Position numbers and translations under genes: made by a program
Source of the DNA: Arthrobacter livingstonensis
Lineage (GTDB): Bacteria > Actinomycetota > Actinomycetes > Actinomycetales > Micrococcaceae
Direction: 5' to 3'
NCBI RefSeq assembly: GCF_003219815.1
Contig: NZ_QJVD01000005.1
Coordinates: 124,001 to 188,000 of the forward strand
Length of the DNA: 64,000 bases
In this document: piece by piece, positions 61,216 to 64,000 of the stretch
How the letters are laid out: every line of letters starts with the position of its first letter
Position numbering within the stretch: position 1 is the first letter of the stretch
The notes under the pieces: model-generated
The model's input: the letters and a program-made list of their open reading frames with translations, nothing else
What the model was told of the DNA's origin: nothing
The model's database searches: none

Positions 61216-62421
61216 ATGTTCGACGACGAAAGCAGCCCGCGCCGCAGTGCCGGCAGTTCCACCAAGCCCGGATCGCAATCGGCCCTGCGCAGGCGCAACG
61301 AGCTAAGGGTGACCGAGCAACTTCTCCGCGGCGGACCTGCAACACAGGCCGAGTTGTCCCGGCTGACGGGCCTGTCCACCGCGACGGTCTCCAACATTGT
61401 CAAGAGCATGCAGCAGGCCGGACTGGTCACGCTGACCGCCACGACAAGTTCCGGGCGGCGCGCCCACTCGGTCCGCTACATCGGTGACAGCTCCATCGCG
61501 GCCGGAATCGATTTTGGCCGAAGCCACGTCCGCGTGGTCCTGGCCAACAGGTCGTACCAGGTGGTTGCCGAACGCCAGATCCCCCTTCCGCTGGGGCACG
61601 ACGCCACAGTCGGCATTGCCGCGGCCGCCAAGCTGCTGGACGAACTGCTCGTTGAAGGGGGAATTTCCCGCTCCTCGCTGGTAGGTGCGGGGGCCGGAAT
61701 CCCCGGTCCCATCGACCGGCGAACGGGGAAGGTCATCCAGGGTGCCATCCTGCCCGAATGGGTGGGCATCAATCTCCATGAACGGCTCAAGTCCGCCCTG
61801 GAGCTGCCCGTGTTCATTGAAAATGACGCAAACCTCGGAGCCTTGGCCCAAATCACGTGGGGGGCCTACTCCGCCGTCCCCAACCTGGTGTTCGTCAAGA
61901 TCGGCACGGGCATCGGTGCGGGCCTGATTGTCAATGGCTCGCTCTATTCAGGCAGCATCGGCGTCACGGGAGAAATCGGCCACCTTACCATCAACGAATC
62001 CGGATTGATCTGCCGCTGCGGCAACCGCGGCTGCCTCGAAACAGTCGCCTCGACGGCAACCATGATCCAGCTCCTCAGCCGGGACAAGTCGCATCCAATG
62101 GATGCTGAGGACATCGTCCGCCACGCCAAGGCGGGCGACTCCACCACCCTGCGTGTGCTCGAGGATGCCGGCACCGCCGTCGGCCGTGCACTGGCCACCA
62201 TTTCCAACCTCATGAGCCCTGACGTCATTGTCATCGGCGGGCCGCTGGCAACGTTGGGCGAGCTTTTACTCTCACCCATCCGGCGCGGGCTTCTCCGCCA
62301 CGCAGTGCCGGTTGTCGGAGAAAACACCACCCTGGCCACGTCGTCGCTCGGTCCCCGATCGGAAGCGTTGGGAGCCGTGTCCCTGGTCTTCCAAAGTGAT
62401 CCGGCCAAGCAAACTACTTAA
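61216..62421 (+). CDS. ROK-family transcriptional regulator (NagC/XylR type)
   Basis: A 401-residue repressor: N-terminal winged helix (RVTEQLLRGGPATQAELSRLT, STATVSNIVKSM; residues 30-80) and a ROK sugar-kinase-like sensor domain (GIDFGRSHVRVVLANRS, ENDANLGALAQITWG, KIGTGIGAGLIVNG). The zinc motif CRCGNRGCLE is intact. In this family a free sugar is the inducer. It precedes a monosaccharide ABC transporter gene on the same strand by 185 bases and probably controls it; xylose or another pentose is a likely ligand, but this is inference. Confidence 0.92.
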   Translation: MFDDESSPRRSAGSSTKPGSQSALRRRNELRVTEQLLRGGPATQAELSRLTGLSTATVSNIVKSMQQAGLVTLTATTSSGRRAHSVRYIGDSSIAAGIDFGRSHVRVVLANRSYQVVAERQIPLPLGHDATVGIAAAAKLLDELLVEGGISRSSLVGAGAGIPGPIDRRTGKVIQGAILPEWVGINLHERLKSALELPVFIENDANLGALAQITWGAYSAVPNLVFVKIGTGIGAGLIVNGSLYSGSIGVTGEIGHLTINESGLICRCGNRGCLETVASTATMIQLLSRDKSHPMDAEDIVRHAKAGDSTTLRVLEDAGTAVGRALATISNLMSPDVIVIGGPLATLGELLLSPIRRGLLRHAVPVVGENTTLATSSLGPRSEALGAVSLVFQSDPAKQTT

Positions 62422-62436
62422 ACCGTTACCATCCCG

Positions 62437-62478
62437 TTGCGTTAAAGGCTTGACGCCAACCGTTCAACCGAGTTGAAT
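62437..62478 (+). promoter_or_regulatory. Putative promoter and operator of the sugar ABC transporter
   Basis: TTGACG (62450-62455) and TTGAAT (62473-62478), 17 bases apart, may be a promoter. TTGCGTTAA (62437-62445) repeats the half-site found before the ROK gene, and TTCAACCGAGTTGAA (62463-62477) is a perfect dyad overlapping the -10. Confidence 0.45.
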
Positions 62479-62606
62479 CTCCTAAGTACCAATTTTTTGC
62501 TCCACCGCGTCCCAGGCCCGGCGACGGCAGTGGCCACGTCGAACTGGCCCGTCTCCGCAACTGCGACGCAACGACAAAGACGTCTGTCTTGGAAAGCGAT
62601 ACGCAC

Positions 62607-64000
62607 ATGCCGTCCGCAAACCCCATCATTCTCCAGATGCGATCCATCACCAAGGAATTCCCCGGCGTCAAGGCGCTCTCGGATGTCTCCATCACCGTCC
62701 GGGCCAGCGAGATCCACTCCATTTGTGGCGAGAATGGCGCCGGCAAGTCCACGCTCATGAAGGTTCTTTCCGGCGTATACCCCTTCGGCAGCTATGAGGG
62801 AGAGATCGTCTTCCAAAATGAAGTTTGCGAGTTCAAGGACATCCGCGCCAGCGAAAATGCCGGGATCGTGATCATCCACCAGGAACTGGCACTGATCCCG
62901 GAATTGTCCATCACCGAGAACATCTTCCTGGGCAACGAACCCACCAGGTTCGGCGTGATCAACTGGGACGAGGCACGGCAGCGGTCGGTAGAGCTGATGG
63001 CCAGGGTCGGTTTGAGCGAGGACCCCAACACCCCGGTGAAGGAAATTGGCGTCGGCAAGCAGCAACTGGTGGAGATCGCCAAGGCCCTGAACAAGTCGGT
63101 CAAGCTGCTCATCCTCGACGAGCCCACCGCGGCCCTGAACGAATCCGATTCCCAGCACCTCCTGGACCTGATCCGGGGGCTGAAGGGCAAGGGCATCAGC
63201 GCCATCATGATCTCCCACAAGCTCAACGAGATCGAGCAGGTCTCCGATTCCATCACCATCATCCGGGACGGCAAGACGATTGAGACCCTTGATGTCAAGG
63301 CCGACGGCGTCGATGAGGACCGGATCATCAAGGCCATGGTGGGCAGGACCCTGGAAGCCCGGTTCCCCGACCACACGCCCAAGATCGGTGAAGTGTTCTT
63401 CGAGGTCAAGAACTGGACCGTGGGACACCCGCAGATCGCGGACCGCCTGGTCTGCAAGCATTCCAGCTTCAATGTCCGCCGCGGCGAGATTGTCGGGTTC
63501 GCCGGCCTCATGGGTGCCGGGCGCACCGAGCTGGCACGGTCCATCTTCGGCCGCTCCTACGGCAACTTCAAGTCCGGGCAGATCATCAAGGACGGCAAGG
63601 AGATCACGCTCCGCAACGTTCCCGACGCCATCAAGCACGGCCTCGGCTACGTCACGGAAGACCGGAAAACCCTCGGGCTGAACCTGCTCGACGACATCAA
63701 GACGACCACCGTTTCCGCCAACCTCAATGCCATCTCGACCCGCACCGTGGTTGACGTGGACAAGGAATATGCCGTCGCCGAGCAGTACCGCAAGCAGCTG
63801 CGTACCAAGGCCCCCAGCGTGGACGAGGGCGTTTCCAAGCTCTCCGGTGGAAACCAGCAAAAGGTGGTCCTGGCCAAGTGGATGTTCACCGACCCTGACC
63901 TGCTCATCCTTGACGAACCCACCCGCGGAATCGATGTCGGCGCCAAGTACGAGATCTACGGAATCATCCAGGCCTTGGCCGACCAGGGCAAGGGCGTCAT
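62607..64000 (+). CDS. Multiple-monosaccharide ABC transporter ATP-binding protein (3' end outside window)
   Basis: The frame runs from ATG 62607 off the end of the window; about 464 of some 510 residues are present. It has two fused nucleotide-binding domains: Walker [10 protein letters not shown] near residue 46, Q-loop IIHQELAL, signature [14 protein letters not shown] and Walker [12 protein letters not shown] in the first; [12 protein letters not shown] and [14 protein letters not shown] with [12 protein letters not shown] in the second. It resembles GguA/XylG (MmsA-type) pentose and hexose importers. GGAAAG lies about nine bases before the ATG. Unusually, no binding-protein gene precedes it. 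Confidence 0.93.
   Translation, partial: MPSANPIILQMRSITKEFPGVKALSDVSITVRASEIHSICGENGAGKSTLMKVLSGVYPFGSYEGEIVFQNEVCEFKDIRASENAGIVIIHQELALIPELSITENIFLGNEPTRFGVINWDEARQRSVELMARVGLSEDPNTPVKEIGVGKQQLVEIAKALNKSVKLLILDEPTAALNESDSQHLLDLIRGLKGKGISAIMISHKLNEIEQVSDSITIIRDGKTIETLDVKADGVDEDRIIKAMVGRTLEARFPDHTPKIGEVFFEVKNWTVGHPQIADRLVCKHSSFNVRRGEIVGFAGLMGAGRTELARSIFGRSYGNFKSGQIIKDGKEITLRNVPDAIKHGLGYVTEDRKTLGLNLLDDIKTTTVSANLNAISTRTVVDVDKEYAVAEQYRKQLRTKAPSVDEGVSKLSGGNQQKVVLAKWMFTDPDLLILDEPTRGIDVGAKYEIYGIIQALADQGKGV

Overview
The window is chromosomal DNA from a high-GC Gram-positive bacterium, most likely a member of the Micrococcaceae (Arthrobacter in the broad sense). This placement is inferred from gene content and order, not from a phylogeny: the enolase-FtsB/DivIC-DUF501-Ppx block, the sdhCDAB layout, frequent GTG/TTG starts and strongly GC-biased third positions. 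There is no phage, plasmid, insertion sequence, rRNA operon or CRISPR array. The first and last genes are cut by the window edges.

Layout. 1-3149: galactose operon (DeoR regulator, galT, galK). 3172-8206: TerC exporter, Bax inhibitor-1-like protein, a leucine tRNA, a GNAT enzyme and a type II NADH dehydrogenase. 8452-14200: enolase, FtsB/DivIC, DUF501, Ppx/GppA and a mycosin-like protease, all on the minus strand. 14542-18691: autoregulated PadR regulator, MazG, adenosine deaminase, DedA. 19062-26239: nucleoside scavenging operon (BMP lipoprotein, ATPase, two permeases, cytidine deaminase, thymidine phosphorylase). 26406-28447: OhrR-Ohr-oxidoreductase peroxide operon. 29410-32199: M20 amidohydrolase and mannose-1-phosphate guanylyltransferase. 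32373-36042: succinate dehydrogenase. 36171-40338: a tight five-gene operon with trpS and xth. 40803-45403: cytosolic-looking zinc metalloprotease, folD-glyA behind a ZTP riboswitch, and purU. 45732-46724: aldo/keto reductase. 46836-54202: 5-oxoproline (pxp) cluster with a biotin carboxylase, a GntR regulator, DUF1445 and an NRAMP transporter, tied together by three copies of one operator. 54329-60406: a lysine 2-monooxygenase/aminovaleramidase type cluster with APC permease and PucR regulator. 60603-64000: gamma carbonic anhydrase, ROK regulator and the start of a monosaccharide ABC transporter.

Two themes stand out. First, the pxp cluster joins a PxpB-PxpC fusion (the fold also found in urea carboxylase) to a one-piece biotin carboxylase-BCCP protein, so it encodes most of the parts of a split biotin-dependent lactam or amide carboxylase. 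Second, the intergenic DNA is full of locus-specific repeats: at least seven tandem arrays with units of 18-41 bp, each with its own word, and long hairpins between most convergent gene pairs. In two arrays the repeated word is also present inverted next to a gene end, as if one arm of a terminator hairpin had been amplified.
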